37,397 nt of DNA from Clostridium sp. CAG:221. GTDB lineage: Bacteria > Bacillota > Clostridia > Clostridiales > Clostridiaceae. Every line of letters begins with the position of its first letter. Position 1 is the first letter of the stretch. This document shows, piece by piece, positions 21,789-31,072 of the stretch. The notes beneath the pieces were generated by a model, which worked only from the letters and a program-made list of their open reading frames with translations, was not told where the DNA came from and searched no databases. A program made the position numbers and the translations under genes. The stretch covers positions 1 through 37,397 of the forward strand of contig FR883400.1 of the NCBI GenBank assembly GCA_000435835.1. The letters run 5' to 3'.

Positions 21789-22115
21789 ATGGCAAAATGT
21801 AGACTAACAGAGAGAATTACATTTATAGAAGAGGTTGTTACTCAAAATGAAGGCTTTGAGAATAAAACTATTAATGATGTTGCTACCTTTTGGGCAGCAA
21901 GAAAAGATATAAGTGGAAAGGAATTTACATCTAATTATCAAACTAATTATGAAAAGATAATTACATTTACAGTAAGAGGTTGTAAATTTACAAGATCTTT
22001 GGTTCCTAATAAATTTAAAATTAAAAATAGAGGAAATGTATACAACATAGTAGATATAAGTGACTTTAACAATGAACATGAGTGGATTGATATAAGATGT
22101 GTGATGGTTAAGTAA
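21789..22115 (+). CDS. Head closure / head-tail stopper protein
   Basis: A 108-residue protein resembling the SPP1 gp16-type stopper: RLTERITFIEE, TFWAARKDISGKEF and a strand-rich C-terminus with NVYNIVDISDF. ATG 21789 has GAGGTGG six bases upstream; the GTG at 21780 is part of that site. It closes the capsid after packaging. The next gene starts directly after its stop. Confidence 0.78.
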   Translation: MAKCRLTERITFIEEVVTQNEGFENKTINDVATFWAARKDISGKEFTSNYQTNYEKIITFTVRGCKFTRSLVPNKFKIKNRGNVYNIVDISDFNNEHEWIDIRCVMVK

Positions 22116-22463
22116 ATGGCTACAAGTACAGTAACAGGATTTGAAAATGTAATAAAATTATTTGAAGAAATTAGTGATTCAGATGTAAGAAAAGTTTTAA
22201 ATGAAGCTGGTGCTGATATAGAAAATATTATGAAAAATAATATTGCTATAGATACATCTGCAGCACAAAAAAGTATAAAAAAAAGAGTTAGAAAAACTGC
22301 TGAGGGCATCAAATTAACCGTTAGAGTTGGGAAACGGTACTATATAAATCAAGAGTATGGAAGTAGTACAGCAGATCCAAGCAATATAGGAAAACTTTCA
22401 AAAGCTTTAAGGGGAAAAGATGCTGAAGTAATAAAAGCTTTAGAAAGATTGGTTAAAAAATGA
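22116..22463 (+). CDS. HK97 gp10-like tail completion protein
   Basis: A 115-residue protein with the family's alternating pattern: a start in TVTGFENVIKLFEEI, the IDTSAAQKSIKKRV segment, VRVGKRYYINQEYGSS and a basic C-terminal helix. Sits at the tail-proximal neck. The ATG follows the previous TAA immediately, with GTGATGG upstream. Overlaps the next gene by four bases (ATGA). Confidence 0.8.
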   Translation: MATSTVTGFENVIKLFEEISDSDVRKVLNEAGADIENIMKNNIAIDTSAAQKSIKKRVRKTAEGIKLTVRVGKRYYINQEYGSSTADPSNIGKLSKALRGKDAEVIKALERLVKK

Positions 22464-22819
22464 GAAGTAAAGTAATAAGTGATTTGAATGATAAAAGGAT
22501 TGCTGATATTTGCAATAAAATTTTTTATTATAGAAAGCCCGAAAATATAAGTACTGATACTTATATAAGATGGATTTTTATAGATCAAAGACAAGCTTTA
22601 TGTGCAGGTAATAAAAATTTTGCAGAAATATACTTTATACAAATAGATATATTCAGTACTGGAAATTATGAAAATTTAGCTAAAGTTATAAAAAATACCT
22701 TGAAAGAGAAAAGATACTTAATTTATGAACAAAAAGATTTAGTAGAAGAGTTAGGTGATGGCTCATTGCTTTATCATAAAGTGTTTAGGTTTAAATATAC
22801 AAAATATACATATGAATAA
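22460..22819 (+). CDS. Tail terminator-like protein
   Basis: A 119-residue protein in the position of the tail terminator, between the gp10-like gene and the tail tube gene. It has alpha/beta character: EIYFIQIDIFSTGNYENLAK and a final strand VFRFKYTKYTYE. ATGA overlap with the preceding gene. The role rests mainly on gene order and size. Confidence 0.65.
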   Translation: MRSKVISDLNDKRIADICNKIFYYRKPENISTDTYIRWIFIDQRQALCAGNKNFAEIYFIQIDIFSTGNYENLAKVIKNTLKEKRYLIYEQKDLVEELGDGSLLYHKVFRFKYTKYTYE

Positions 22820-22829
22820 GGAGGAAAGC

Positions 22830-23408
22830 ATGACAACAATTAAATTAACAAATGGATTAAGAAAATTAAAAGCTGCTCAAATAAAATCAGATGGAAGTTA
22901 TGAAGCTATAATAACTGTTGCTGATTTAACACAAATAACAGCTGAAACGGCAGAAGGTGAAACTAAATTAGCAGCAGGAAATTATGTTATATATAGTAAG
23001 AAAAATAAAGGATTAACCACTGGAAGTTTAGGGCTTTATGCTTTAGAGGGAGATGCAGAAAAAACATTATTTGGAGCTAAAGAAAATACTTCAGGAAATT
23101 TATTATATGGAATGAAAGATGAAAAGAAATTAGTTGCATTAATAATTGAAGTTACAGCAGTTAACCCAGCAACAAATGTTGAAGAAGATGGATTTATTAT
23201 TTTCCCTAAAGTATCACTAGGTGAATTATCAGATGATTATGCAACAAAAGATGCTGATGGAAATGAAGTAATAAATGCCAAGTCTTTATCATTTTCTGCA
23301 ATGGCATTAGACAATACTAATAAAACATATAAGTTAAAGGGATTTGGTACAACTCCGTCACAAATAACAAAGGCTATGTTTGATCCTAAATCTAATCCAG
23401 GAGGATAA
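22830..23408 (+). CDS. Major tail (tube) protein
   Basis: A 192-residue protein with AAGGAGG seven bases before ATG 22830. An in-frame ATG at 22755 lies inside the previous gene and has no ribosome binding site. The sequence is strand-rich with low charge, contains GSLGLYALEGDAEKTLFGA, FIIFPKVSLGELSDDYATKD and SFSAMALDN, typical of phi13-type tail tube proteins. It polymerises into the tail tube. It ends in SNPGG, whose codons contain the AGGAGG nearest to the next gene. Confidence 0.85.
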   Translation: MTTIKLTNGLRKLKAAQIKSDGSYEAIITVADLTQITAETAEGETKLAAGNYVIYSKKNKGLTTGSLGLYALEGDAEKTLFGAKENTSGNLLYGMKDEKKLVALIIEVTAVNPATNVEEDGFIIFPKVSLGELSDDYATKDADGNEVINAKSLSFSAMALDNTNKTYKLKGFGTTPSQITKAMFDPKSNPGG

Positions 23409-23423
23409 ATTTAAAATAGTAAA

Positions 23424-24068
23424 ATGCTTTTAACAGATATAAATTCAATTATATTAAAAATAAATAATATTGATGTTAATGTTATTATAAATTTTAAAAC
23501 TTTAGAAAATTTATATCATTTTTTGAAAGATGATTATTTAAGAGGGGTTATTGCAATAGATTGCAATGATCCTTTTAAATTTATAGAAAAGATAGATAGT
23601 GAAAATAACATATTAAATTATGTTAGTGTGCTAATATTTTGTATGGCTGATGGGAAAATACAACTTTCTGATATTGCAGAGGGTCTTTTAAAATTTGAAG
23701 AAAATGAGTTTAATGAATTAGTTAAGATTTTAAAAATAACAATAATAAATCAATTATTATTTATAGAAAAATCAGAAAAAGTAAATAAAAAATCAGAAAT
23801 AAAAGATAGTGAATATAGCTTTGAAGATTATTTTAATTATTTCTATATAACAGCCACAAGAACATTAAATTATAGCTTAGAAGAATTTTATAATTTAACT
23901 CCAGCTAAGTTAAAACAAATAATAAATATAAATAATGATAATAAAAAGAATTTATTACTTAGTGTTGCAGCTGATATAGTATCTGCAATATTTAAAGATA
24001 GTAAAAATACAAAGAAAGATGAAGTTATTATAGTAAAAGATGCTAATGCTTTTTTTGATGCGATATAG
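23424..24068 (+). CDS. Tail assembly chaperone (fused two-part form)
   Basis: A 214-residue protein between tail tube and tape measure, the place of gpG/gpGT-type chaperones. Two parts are visible: an N-terminal domain (1-115) and a C-terminal domain with EDYFNYFYITATRTLNYSLE and FYNLTPAKL. They form a continuous frame, so the usual -1 frameshift between the two chaperone parts does not apply here. The nearest AGGAGG (23399-23404) is 19 bases from the ATG, much farther than normal, and no other start exists in frame before the stop at 23412. Confidence 0.72.
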   Translation: MLLTDINSIILKINNIDVNVIINFKTLENLYHFLKDDYLRGVIAIDCNDPFKFIEKIDSENNILNYVSVLIFCMADGKIQLSDIAEGLLKFEENEFNELVKILKITIINQLLFIEKSEKVNKKSEIKDSEYSFEDYFNYFYITATRTLNYSLEEFYNLTPAKLKQIININNDNKKNLLLSVAADIVSAIFKDSKNTKKDEVIIVKDANAFFDAI

Positions 24069-24079
24069 GGAGTGAGTTA

Positions 24080-27000
24080 ATGAGTGAAGGAAAAATAGCA
24101 GTAAGTTATGTTGTTAATAATAGTGAATTTAACTCTAAAATATCGCAAATGAAGATGAATTTAGGGTTATTACAAACAGAGGTTAAAAATAGTGCTAAAG
24201 AAATAAATTTATATGGAGATAATCTTAAAACATTAGGTTCAAAACAAAGTGCTTTAAATGATGCAATAAATCAAAGCAAGAAAATAATAGATACATATAA
24301 TACATCTATTGAAAAAAATAAAGTATCACTAGCAAACAACCAAGAGCAATTAACAAAGTTAACATCAAGAAAAAAAGAGGTTAATGCTCAATATAAAGAG
24401 GCTGTTAAATTATATGGAGAGGAAAGTTCACAAGCTAAATCATTAAAAGAGCAATTAGATGCAGTTACAGAAGAGTATAGAAATATGAATACTAGAATTG
24501 CAACTAATAAAGATAATATAGTTAAGCATACAGCTCAAATGGAAAAGCAACGTGGAACTTTATTAACTCTTGAAAATGATTTAAAAAATGTAAATAAAGC
24601 GATTGAAGATCAATCAAATAAATTTTTAAATGCTAGTAAAAGATTTTCTGAAGCGTCATCAACATTAGAAAAAGTAGGTTCTGGAATGTCTGATATTGGT
24701 GGAAAGATAGCTATGCTATCAAGTCCTTTATTATTATTTGGTACATATGCTAGTAATGCAGGAATTACATTTGAAAAAAATATGTCTCAAGTATCAGCTA
24801 CAGCAGGACTTGCATCTGATGATGTTAAATATCTATCTGAAAGAGCAAAACAATTAGGAGAAGATATACGTGGGGCAAATGCTACAGACATAGCAGCGAG
24901 TTATCAGTATTTAGCATTAGCAGGACAAAGTGTTGGAGAGATGTATCAAACTATAGAGCCATATACTAAAGCAGCTATTGCTTATGGAGAAGATCAAAAA
25001 AGAGTAACAGATTTAGGTACTGATTCAATGAGTGCTTTAAGATTAGAAACAGAAAAAACATCTTATTATTTAAATGTATTAACTAAAGCACAAAATAAGT
25101 CTAATACAACAGCAACTCAACTTATGGAAGCGTATATAGCTTGTGGTGGAACTCTTGCAAATATGAATGTTCCAATAGAAGAATCAGCAACATTATTAGG
25201 AAGAATGGCAGACCAAGGAACAAAAGGGTCAGAAGCTGGTAATGCTCTTAATTCTATATTAGTAAATTTAATGGGTACAACATCAACTACTGAAGGAGCA
25301 CTTAAAAAATTAGGAGTGGAAACGTATGATAGCACTGGAAAGTTTAGAGGATTAACAACTGTATTACAAGATATAAAAGTTGCTATGGCAAATTGTACAG
25401 AAGAACAAAGAGATATGATAGCAGCACAACTTGGTGGAAAAACTCAATTAACTGCTTTAAATCAATTATTAAATGGTTTAGGTGATGGATATGACAACTT
25501 ATATAATGCTGTATCAAATGCAGATGGTGCATTAGATAAGATGTATGAAACAATGAGTGCAAATACTAAAGGTAATATAGAAGAGTTAAAATCCAAACTT
25601 GAAGCTTTGGGTATATCTTTTAGTGATAAAATTTTGCCATTTGTAAATAAATTTATTGATAAAGCAAAAGAGTTAATTGATTGGTTTGGAAACTTATCTG
25701 ATGAAAATCAACAATTAATAATAAATATAGGACTTCTTTCAGTAGCAACTGGAGGGGCTTTAAAGGTTATAGGTAGCTTAACAACTGGATTAAGTGGCTT
25801 AGTTGGTGCAGGTAGTAAAGCATTATCATGGATATCAAAATATACAACATCTACAAGTGCAGCAACAACAGCTATGAATACAGCTGCAAAATCTACAACT
25901 GTTTTAAAAACTGGATTAGGATTAATGAGTGGAATTTCTATGAGTGCATTAGTAGCTGGAATAGCAGGTGTTGGAACAGCTTTAGGGGTAGGAGTATATG
26001 CATGGCATGAATATAATGATGTTATGGATTCGACTGTTACAAAGGCAAAAGAAGATTATGGCTTAATGGAGAGAGCGTTAGCATCGTTAAATGGAATAAC
26101 TTTAAAAACAAAAGAAGAATTAATATCAAGTGGTAATGTATATAGAGAGTGGGGAGATAAAGTTTCAGAAACAACTACAGATACTTTAGAAACTATAACC
26201 ACAGGAGTAAATGATATTAATTTAGCTATTCAAGGAGCAAATTTTAATGGAATTATAGATGATAATGAATTGTCAGCTATAACAGAAAAAGTTAATACAT
26301 TTTGTCAAAATATAATAAGTTCTATAGAGAATAATCAAGATCCAGCATATGAAGCTATGAAAAATATGTTTAATATAGATGGAATTATAGATGAACAGGA
26401 ACAAGCTGTGTTAGATAGCATGAAAAAAGGAACTACTGAAGCTATACAAGGAATTCAAGAAAGAGCAAATAGGATTAATGAAATATTAACTAATGCTAAA
26501 AATAATAATGTTGGATTAACTGAAGAAGAATACTCTGAAATTTTAAGATTAGAGCAAGAAATGGGGCAAGCACTAATTGATAGATTAAATTTAGAAGCAG
26601 AAGAGAAATTACAAGCTCAACAAGGCTTTTGGGATAGATATCAAGTTAATACAACAGAGGGGTTAAGTAATATATTGAAGGCAGAATATGAAGCTAAAGA
26701 AAAAAATATAGAAGCTATAAATGAAAAATATAATGCAATGATTGAAGCTGCTGAAATTGGAATGAGCACACTTTCTGGAGAAGAATTAGCATTTGCTCAA
26801 GAAAAGTTACAGAATGTAATTAAACAAAGAGATGCTGAAATAAATATAGAAGAAACGTTATGGCAAGATAAAATTTCCATGGCTGAAAATAATTATTCTT
26901 CATTAATGGAAAAGATAAATAAATTTAATGGTGAAGAATTGACAAATCAAGACATGAAGAAACAAAAGATACTTAAAAACTTAGAAGAACAGTATGCTGG

Positions 27001-27883
27001 AATGAGTACAATAACAGAAAGTGGTTGGTATAATATCGAGAATACTGTTACTGGAAAAACTACTGAAATGTATGTAGAAGTTGATAAAAATACTAAAGAA
27101 GTAATAGGTGTATTTAATACTATGAATGGAACTGTTGGCGGATATTCTAAGGAAATAGCTAATAATGTTGGAAGTATGGCAAAAGAAATACAAATTAAAG
27201 AGGATATAATTAAAAGTTCAATAAATAACGCTTCTAATGTTTGGGTAGATGCAAGTAATAATATAATGAATAAGAATGGAGAGATTATAGGCAATTTACA
27301 AGAAGTTAGTGAAAATGCTGATGGAACTAAATCTGCATTAATGGAAATAGGTAACAAAAAGTATTCTGTTGATATTGATACTAGTGGAGCAATAAGTAAG
27401 TTAGATAGTTTAAGTATGTCTGTAAAGAATTTTGTTTCAAATGTTGGTAGTAAGATATCTAATGCCATAGGAAGTATTGGAGATTTTATAACAGGAAACA
27501 GAGAAACTGGAGGAAGTGTATTGGAATCTGGTTTATATAATATAAATGAAGCTGGTGTAGAGCTTATTGATACTCCAAGTAATTCAAGAGCAATCAATTT
27601 AGGGGAAGTTACTAGAGGAGAGCTAGCGTATATACCTGCTAATTCATATGTAACAAATGCTACAATGACTACTAGAAAAATGAGTAATATGATAGATTCT
27701 AAGTTATCTTCATCTATGAGTATATATGCAAATAATGTTAATAAAGCAATAATTGAAGCTTTTAAAGGTATTGAAAATGAAAAAAATATAATTATAAATA
27801 TGTATAATTCTAATTTTGTTGATAAAGGCTCTGAAGATGCTAATAAAAGTTACCTAAGAAATATATTTAATTCAGCAAAATAA
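24080..27883 (+). CDS. Tail tape measure protein
   Basis: A 1267-residue TP901-type tape measure. A coiled coil spans about 30-200. The conserved core begins near 230 (TFEKNMSQVSATAGL, AAGQSV-like repeats, and EAGNALNSILVNLMG). Hydrophobic stretches at about 545-578 and 611-642 suggest membrane insertion during DNA entry. The C-terminal third is coiled coil, followed by a glycine-serine-rich tail (ETGGSVLESGLYNINEAG). No peptidase or lysozyme domain was seen. Length predicts a tail near 190 nm at 0.15 nm per residue. GGAGTGAG precedes the ATG. Confidence 0.94.
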   Translation: MSEGKIAVSYVVNNSEFNSKISQMKMNLGLLQTEVKNSAKEINLYGDNLKTLGSKQSALNDAINQSKKIIDTYNTSIEKNKVSLANNQEQLTKLTSRKKEVNAQYKEAVKLYGEESSQAKSLKEQLDAVTEEYRNMNTRIATNKDNIVKHTAQMEKQRGTLLTLENDLKNVNKAIEDQSNKFLNASKRFSEASSTLEKVGSGMSDIGGKIAMLSSPLLLFGTYASNAGITFEKNMSQVSATAGLASDDVKYLSERAKQLGEDIRGANATDIAASYQYLALAGQSVGEMYQTIEPYTKAAIAYGEDQKRVTDLGTDSMSALRLETEKTSYYLNVLTKAQNKSNTTATQLMEAYIACGGTLANMNVPIEESATLLGRMADQGTKGSEAGNALNSILVNLMGTTSTTEGALKKLGVETYDSTGKFRGLTTVLQDIKVAMANCTEEQRDMIAAQLGGKTQLTALNQLLNGLGDGYDNLYNAVSNADGALDKMYETMSANTKGNIEELKSKLEALGISFSDKILPFVNKFIDKAKELIDWFGNLSDENQQLIINIGLLSVATGGALKVIGSLTTGLSGLVGAGSKALSWISKYTTSTSAATTAMNTAAKSTTVLKTGLGLMSGISMSALVAGIAGVGTALGVGVYAWHEYNDVMDSTVTKAKEDYGLMERALASLNGITLKTKEELISSGNVYREWGDKVSETTTDTLETITTGVNDINLAIQGANFNGIIDDNELSAITEKVNTFCQNIISSIENNQDPAYEAMKNMFNIDGIIDEQEQAVLDSMKKGTTEAIQGIQERANRINEILTNAKNNNVGLTEEEYSEILRLEQEMGQALIDRLNLEAEEKLQAQQGFWDRYQVNTTEGLSNILKAEYEAKEKNIEAINEKYNAMIEAAEIGMSTLSGEELAFAQEKLQNVIKQRDAEINIEETLWQDKISMAENNYSSLMEKINKFNGEELTNQDMKKQKILKNLEEQYAGMSTITESGWYNIENTVTGKTTEMYVEVDKNTKEVIGVFNTMNGTVGGYSKEIANNVGSMAKEIQIKEDIIKSSINNASNVWVDASNNIMNKNGEIIGNLQEVSENADGTKSALMEIGNKKYSVDIDTSGAISKLDSLSMSVKNFVSNVGSKISNAIGSIGDFITGNRETGGSVLESGLYNINEAGVELIDTPSNSRAINLGEVTRGELAYIPANSYVTNATMTTRKMSNMIDSKLSSSMSIYANNVNKAIIEAFKGIENEKNIIINMYNSNFVDKGSEDANKSYLRNIFNSAK

Positions 27884-27895
27884 GAAAGGAGGATT

Positions 27896-28732
27896 ATGGT
27901 ATTAGAGAATTTAATTCTAAATGGAATTCAATTAATACCTTCATCAATTTTTATAGCTAATATAGATGGTTTATTTAATAGCACTAATAGCAATAACTTA
28001 AATGATTTAATAAGTGATGGGAGTACAGTTGGAACTACAAAAATCAATTCTAAATCAATTAATATGCAGATAGCAGTTCAGGATTCCATAGGACTTATGG
28101 AACAAATTAAACACTATAAGCATTTAAATTTTTTGCTTAATCAAAAAAAAATACAGATAGAATTTAAATATGAAGGTGAAGAAGACTATTTTTATATAGA
28201 ATGTATAAAAGAAAGTATTTCATATCAAGAATTTAATATTATACAAGCTGTTTTAATATCTCCCAATCCTTATGTTCTTAAAAGAGATTTTAAAGAATTA
28301 AGCTTAGGAAAAAGAAAAGATGGAGGATTTATCTTTTATTCTAGTGGGTTTAATTTTTCATCAAAAGGCTTTTCTTTTAATGAAAGAGAAATCGGGAATA
28401 ATGGTATAGCTTTAAATAGTTGTTATTATACAGTGTTTCCACTTATTGAATTAAAAGGTGATGAAGTAACATCTGTAACTATTAAAAATAAGACAAGTGC
28501 TGAAACTTTAAAAGTTAATGTTGATTTATCTGTTAATGAGAAGTTAATAGTTGATTGTAGATTAAGTAGTAGGGGTGTTTATAAAGTAGATGAAATAGGA
28601 GTGCAGAAATCTGTTATAAAAAATAAAACAGGTACATGGATAAGTTTATTACCTGGAGAAAATAATTTAGAAATAATATATACAGGAAGTAAAGCAGTGG
28701 CAACTGTTAAGTGGCGAGAAGTATGGGTTTAA
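27896..28732 (+). CDS. Distal tail protein (Dit)
   Basis: A 278-residue sipho-tail family protein. The N-terminal half (LNLILNG-type start, then DLISDGSTVGTTKINSKSIN and FIECIKESISYQEFNI) forms the hexameric ring at the tail tip. The C-terminal half is strand-rich (YPVFPLIELKGD-like; YTVFPLIELKG here) and typical of a galectin-like domain. GAAAGGAGG is positioned before the ATG. Overlaps the next gene. Confidence 0.85.
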   Translation: MVLENLILNGIQLIPSSIFIANIDGLFNSTNSNNLNDLISDGSTVGTTKINSKSINMQIAVQDSIGLMEQIKHYKHLNFLLNQKKIQIEFKYEGEEDYFYIECIKESISYQEFNIIQAVLISPNPYVLKRDFKELSLGKRKDGGFIFYSSGFNFSSKGFSFNEREIGNNGIALNSCYYTVFPLIELKGDEVTSVTIKNKTSAETLKVNVDLSVNEKLIVDCRLSSRGVYKVDEIGVQKSVIKNKTGTWISLLPGENNLEIIYTGSKAVATVKWREVWV

Positions 28733-29817
28733 TTAGTAATGATTATTATATAAAAATTTTTAATAAAGAGCATATAATTTTAGAAGAAGTATATGAGATA
28801 AGTGAACTTACTTACACAAAAACTTTAAATGGTATATGGAAAGCTAGTTTGACTTTACCAAGAAGCATTAAAACAACTGAAGATATATTACAAAATAATA
28901 ATCATATAGAGATCTATAGAAGAATAAATGAGATGAATGTCTATAAGCAGCATATTTCTGCAAAGGAAGAATTACTATGGTGGGGAGTTATATATAATTC
29001 TAATCCTCATGCTTCTTTTTTTACTATTGATTGTTTTGGTTATGGTAGGCTTATACAAGATAAATTATTTACTATGTATATAAGACAAGATAATAATGTT
29101 TTTACAGGTGAGTATGATAAAGTTTTATATAATATGCTAAATGTTATAAATAATATGTATAATACAGGTGTTTCACAAGGTACTGCCCATAAAAATAATC
29201 TTCAAACTACCAGGATTATTAATTGGAATGATAATTTTTATGATAAACTTGATGAATTTACTACAGATGCAAATTATTTTTGGCAAATTGATAAAAATAG
29301 AAAGTTAAATTTATATACATCACTAGGAATTGATAAAACATATTATGAAATAAATTCAGATATTAATGTAAATAAAACTTTATCTATTACCAGCAGTGGT
29401 GAAATTTATAATTATATAGTAGCTAAAAATACATATACAGATGATTCTGATATAGAACATAGTATAATAGCTGAAGCTAAAGATTTAAACTCTATATACA
29501 AGTATGGAGTTTTTTCTAAAGAATTAGTTGTAAATGATATAAGGTTACAAAGTACATTAGATAAATATGTAGAAGATGAACTAAATAAATGTAAAAATCC
29601 ATTAATATCAATTTCTTTAAATGTATCTAATTGTGATACTTTTAATATTTTTGATGTTGAGGTTGGTGATAATATTAGCTTGATTTTAAAAGAAATATCA
29701 TTAAATACAGAGATAAAAATAATAGAGTTTACAATTGATTGTAAAACAGAAACTATGAATATAGAACTTGGAAATTGTATGTTTAGAGAAGAATCACCCA
29801 AAGTATATAGATTTTAA
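28723..29817 (+). CDS. Tail-associated protein (Tal / baseplate hub N-domain)
   Basis: A 364-residue protein after Dit. The N-terminus (TYTKTLNGIWKASLTLP, WWGVIYNSNP, FTIDCFGYGRLI) matches the siphovirus hub fold related to gp27/Tal. It ends without a peptidase or lysozyme domain, so it is a short Tal. ATG 28723 lies in the Dit 3' end with GGCGAG upstream; GTG 28711 is an alternative that adds four residues. Confidence 0.8.
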   Translation: MGLISNDYYIKIFNKEHIILEEVYEISELTYTKTLNGIWKASLTLPRSIKTTEDILQNNNHIEIYRRINEMNVYKQHISAKEELLWWGVIYNSNPHASFFTIDCFGYGRLIQDKLFTMYIRQDNNVFTGEYDKVLYNMLNVINNMYNTGVSQGTAHKNNLQTTRIINWNDNFYDKLDEFTTDANYFWQIDKNRKLNLYTSLGIDKTYYEINSDINVNKTLSITSSGEIYNYIVAKNTYTDDSDIEHSIIAEAKDLNSIYKYGVFSKELVVNDIRLQSTLDKYVEDELNKCKNPLISISLNVSNCDTFNIFDVEVGDNISLILKEISLNTEIKIIEFTIDCKTETMNIELGNCMFREESPKVYRF

Positions 29818-29829
29818 AGGAGGGGGAAA

Positions 29830-30486
29830 ATGGTAAAGCTATATCCAGTTGAGTTTAATATAGATAATGAAGAAGCAACTAGATATTATGTTGAAGATGT
29901 TATACAAATGGATTCAAAAACTCATGTTGAAAAAACTATTTATGCTGATAGTTTTAGAGTTTCAGCATTAGATAGTCCAGATCTAAGTATAAATGTTAGT
30001 ACTGGTCAATGTAGTTTTGAAGGAAAATTTTTAGCTTCTGATACTACTGAAAATATAAAAATAACTGCTAATACAACAACATTTAATAGATATGATTTAA
30101 TTGTTGCTGATATGAGCACTGGAGAAATTAAAGCATTAAGAGGACAGCCAAGTGCAAATCCAACAATTCCAACAGCTAATAGAAATCAAATTCTATTAGC
30201 TAAAATTTTAGTTGGTTCACAAGTCCTTAGTATACAGCAAAGTAATATTGAAGATTTAAGATTTAAAACAAAGGAGCAATATAATATAGAAGCTTTAGAT
30301 AGAACGGTATTTAATATTTTATCTAAACTTCAAGATAAGTTAGAAATTGTAGTATCTGAAACATTACCAGCTATAGCAGAAAGAAAACAAAATACTATCT
30401 ACTGTAAAATAACAGATAAAGTGAATAGTGGTACTGGTGGAAATGTAACAATAAGGGTTAGTCCAAACTTAGGAATAAAAGTTTAA
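29830..30486 (+). CDS. Baseplate or upper tail-fibre protein
   Basis: A 218-residue virion protein. Signature segments are FNRYDLIVADMSTGEI, ALRGQPSANPTIPTANRNQI and ILLAKILVG, common in baseplate proteins that connect Tal with fibres. The C-terminus (ETLPAIAERKQNTIYCK) resembles the linker found ahead of fibre proteins. GGAGGGGG lies five bases before the ATG. Confidence 0.7.
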   Translation: MVKLYPVEFNIDNEEATRYYVEDVIQMDSKTHVEKTIYADSFRVSALDSPDLSINVSTGQCSFEGKFLASDTTENIKITANTTTFNRYDLIVADMSTGEIKALRGQPSANPTIPTANRNQILLAKILVGSQVLSIQQSNIEDLRFKTKEQYNIEALDRTVFNILSKLQDKLEIVVSETLPAIAERKQNTIYCKITDKVNSGTGGNVTIRVSPNLGIKV

Positions 30487-30500
30487 AAGGAGATAGAAAA

Positions 30501-31058
30501 ATGGCAAAGAAAAAAGTTCAAATACAATTATTAAACGAAAAAACAGGAGCAGTTATAGAAGATGTAGATCCACTTACTTCCGCTGATGCAGTTACCTTTA
30601 CTGATGGGGAAACATTTCAACAAAAATATGATAGTGGAAAATTAAGAGGACAAACTGGAGCAACTGGCCCTAAAGGCGAAAGAGGACTACAAGGTGTTCA
30701 AGGCCCTGCAGGAGCTCAAGGGGCTCCAGGAGCAACAGGAGCTAAAGGGGCAAATGGAACAACATTTACGCCTTCAGTTAGTTCTGCAGGAGTTCTATCA
30801 TGGAGTAATAATGGTGGTTTAAATAATCCAACTAGCGTTAACATTAAAGGCCCACAAGGAGAAAGAGGAACTACTGGACCTCAAGGGCCACAAGGGGTTA
30901 AAGGAGATGCTGGGGCGCAAGGGCCTAGAGGTTTACAAGGAGCAACTGGCCCACAAGGGCCGAAGGGCGACAAAGGAGATACAGGTGAAACTGTTAGAGT
31001 AGGAACTAGTTACGATACGGCTCAACCAGTTAAATTATTTTTTAAATTAGTAACTTAA
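30501..31058 (+). CDS. Collagen-like tail-fibre protein
   Basis: A 185-residue fibre protein with two uninterrupted Gly-X-Y tracts of about 13 and 16 triplets, split by a spacer (FTPSVSSAGVLSWSNNGGL). Such tracts form a trimeric collagen-like triple helix. The N-terminal 35 residues resemble those of other fibre genes here (VEDVDPLTSADAVTF-like; IEDVDPLTSADAVTF in this gene). The DNA is noticeably more GC-rich, due to Gly/Pro codons. AAAGGAG precedes the ATG by nine bases. Confidence 0.85.
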   Translation: MAKKKVQIQLLNEKTGAVIEDVDPLTSADAVTFTDGETFQQKYDSGKLRGQTGATGPKGERGLQGVQGPAGAQGAPGATGAKGANGTTFTPSVSSAGVLSWSNNGGLNNPTSVNIKGPQGERGTTGPQGPQGVKGDAGAQGPRGLQGATGPQGPKGDKGDTGETVRVGTSYDTAQPVKLFFKLVT

Positions 31059-31072
31059 AAGGAGGGAAGTTT

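Noticed and set aside
26947..27597. 216-codon open frame antisense to the tape measure gene
   Set aside because: No ribosome binding site, hydrophobic low-complexity product typical of the reverse complement of a helical, AT-rich gene, and fully inside a certain gene.
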